A DNA stretch of 6,556 nucleotides from Planctomycetota bacterium (GTDB lineage: Bacteria > Planctomycetota > Phycisphaerae > Phycisphaerales > SM1A02): contig QWPU01000183.1 of assembly GCA_003671065.1 (NCBI GenBank), forward strand, positions 1-6,556, in the 5' to 3' direction. The number at the start of each line of letters is the position of its first letter. The first letter of the stretch is position 1. Under the pieces are notes generated by a model. The model searched no databases. It saw nothing but the letters and a program-made list of their open reading frames with translations, and was not told where the DNA came from. Position numbers and translations under genes: made by a program. Positions 5,542 through 6,556 of the stretch are shown here, one piece after another.

Positions 5542-6556
5542 TGCAATCACTCACCAGCGCCCTCAGGCTCTGGCACACGGTCAGGCACTTGAAGTTCGTG
5601 CAGATCGTTGGACGCGTACGCTTTCGTTTGAGTCGGCCAACACCTGATCTGCGCGCGGCTCCTGCGTTGCGTTCGTTTCTCGGCATCTGGTGCGAACCTG
5701 CCCATCGCCGACAAAGCCTATTTTCCCCGACGAAATTCAACTTTCTCAACGACGAGCGCGATCTCAGCCAGCATGGCTTCGACGATGAATCGTTGCCAAA
5801 GCTCTGGCGCTACAACCTTCATTACTTCGACGATCTCACCGCCCAACACGCGCGTGAACGCAGTGAGTGGCATCGCGGATTCATCGAGCAATGGATCAAT
5901 GAGAATTCGCCCGCGCGCGGAACTGGTTGGGAGCCGTATCCAACATCGCTGCGCATCGTGAATTGGATCAAGTGGATTCGCGCGGGCAATGAGCCGAGCG
6001 AGCGCATGCTCAACAGTCTCGCTGTGCAAACGCGTTGGCTTGCGAAGCGACTCGAGTGGCACTTGCTTGGTAATCATCTGTTCATCAACGCCAAGGCATT
6101 GCTCTTCGCAGGTCTCTTCTTCGATGGTGATGAAGCACGCGCGTGGTGCGCAACGGCGCAGCGCATTCTTCGCGTGCAGATCCCCGAACAGATTCTCGCG
6201 GATGGCGGTCAATTCGAGCGGAGTCCGATGTATCACGCGCTTGCGCTTGAGGACATGCTTGACCTCACGAACATCATGCGCGCGTATCCGAGCGTGATCG
6301 ATGCGTCGTATGCCGCAACCGTCGCTGCACGCGTCGATGGCATGCGTCGCTTTCTTGCCGCGATGTGTCATCCTGATGGCGAAGTTTCTTTCTTCAACGA
6401 TTCTGCGATCGGCGTCGCGCCGCCACCAACTGATCTCGATGCCTACGCGCAGCGTCTTGGATTTCCCGCGCGCGCCTTGCTCGAAGACGGTGTCATCCAT
6501 TTCGCTGAGTCGGGCTACATCCGAGTGCAGCACGGATCGATGATCGCCATCCTCGA
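5541..6556 (+). CDS. Heparinase II/III / alginate-lyase-like family protein (3' end outside the window)
   Basis: An ATG at 5541, sharing one base with the epimerase stop (TGATG), opens a frame with no stop to the window edge: 338 codons. The protein starts MQSLTSALRLWHTVRHLK and continues with basic segments (VGRVRFRL, 24-30), an N-terminus I recall as typical of polysaccharide-cluster members of this family. There is no hydrophobic signal-peptide core. Further motifs: LWRYNLHYFDDL (88-99), GWEPYPTSLRIVNW (129-142), EWHLLGNHLFINAKA (172-186) and ADGGQFERSPMYHA (220-233). These belong to the all-alpha toroid domain of heparinase II/III proteins. Asn178-His179 and Tyr231 match, in type and spacing, the Asn-His and Tyr of PL15/PL17-type lyase active sites. 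The beta-sheet C-terminal domain with the second catalytic Tyr or His would lie mostly beyond the edge. Uronate-glycan cleavage by beta-elimination is inferred; a biosynthetic or editing role is possible. Confidence 0.9.
   Translation, partial: MQSLTSALRLWHTVRHLKFVQIVGRVRFRLSRPTPDLRAAPALRSFLGIWCEPAHRRQSLFSPTKFNFLNDERDLSQHGFDDESLPKLWRYNLHYFDDLTAQHARERSEWHRGFIEQWINENSPARGTGWEPYPTSLRIVNWIKWIRAGNEPSERMLNSLAVQTRWLAKRLEWHLLGNHLFINAKALLFAGLFFDGDEARAWCATAQRILRVQIPEQILADGGQFERSPMYHALALEDMLDLTNIMRAYPSVIDASYAATVAARVDGMRRFLAAMCHPDGEVSFFNDSAIGVAPPPTDLDAYAQRLGFPARALLEDGVIHFAESGYIRVQHGSMIAIL

Noticed and set aside
5718..6533. 271-codon open frame on the minus strand
   Set aside because: It lies wholly opposite the heparinase-like frame, which has strong family motifs; the antisense product is Arg/Glu/His-rich with no recognisable domain, as expected from codon bias.
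1..6556. CRISPR arrays, insertion sequences, tRNA or rRNA genes, and phage or defence genes
   Set aside because: I saw no regularly spaced repeats, transposase motifs, terminal inverted repeats or RNA-gene sequence; nearly the whole window is accounted for by four coding genes.

Overview
The window is part of a surface-polysaccharide (O-antigen, capsule or exopolysaccharide) biosynthesis locus from a Gram-negative-type bacterium. The DNA is moderately GC-rich by eye, and its codons favour GCG, CGC and GAA. A planctomycete-like or other environmental genome would fit, but nothing here fixes the phylum. No tRNA, rRNA, CRISPR array, insertion sequence or integration site was seen.

Layout: positions 1-49 carry what looks like the first 16 codons of a gene on the minus strand, with a signal-peptide-like start. 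A gap of about 175 bases separates it from a rightward operon. The operon begins with an AsnB-type glutamine amidotransferase/asparagine synthetase (226-2142). A 142-base gap with a GC-rich hairpin follows. Next come three tightly coupled genes: a fused zinc-less MDR dehydrogenase plus Gfo/Idh/MocA oxidoreductase (2285-4429, TTG start), a non-hydrolysing UDP-GlcNAc 2-epimerase (4426-5541, 4-base ATGA overlap), and the N-terminal 338 codons of a heparinase II/III / alginate-lyase-like protein (from 5541, 1-base TGATG overlap) that runs off the right edge.

How the genes may work together: the epimerase would supply UDP-ManNAc or a related 2-epimerised UDP-sugar. The two-domain oxidoreductase would carry out NAD(P)-dependent chemistry on a sugar or sugar nucleotide. 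The amidotransferase would either make asparagine or transfer glutamine nitrogen to a uronic acid carboxylate. The lyase-like protein suggests a uronate-containing glycan. The individual families are clear from motifs; the joint pathway is inference.

Two annotation points matter. The first two operon genes have in-frame upstream extensions that are probably not translated; the starts given here match their protein families. The lyase gene is incomplete in this window and is easily missed because its stop lies outside.
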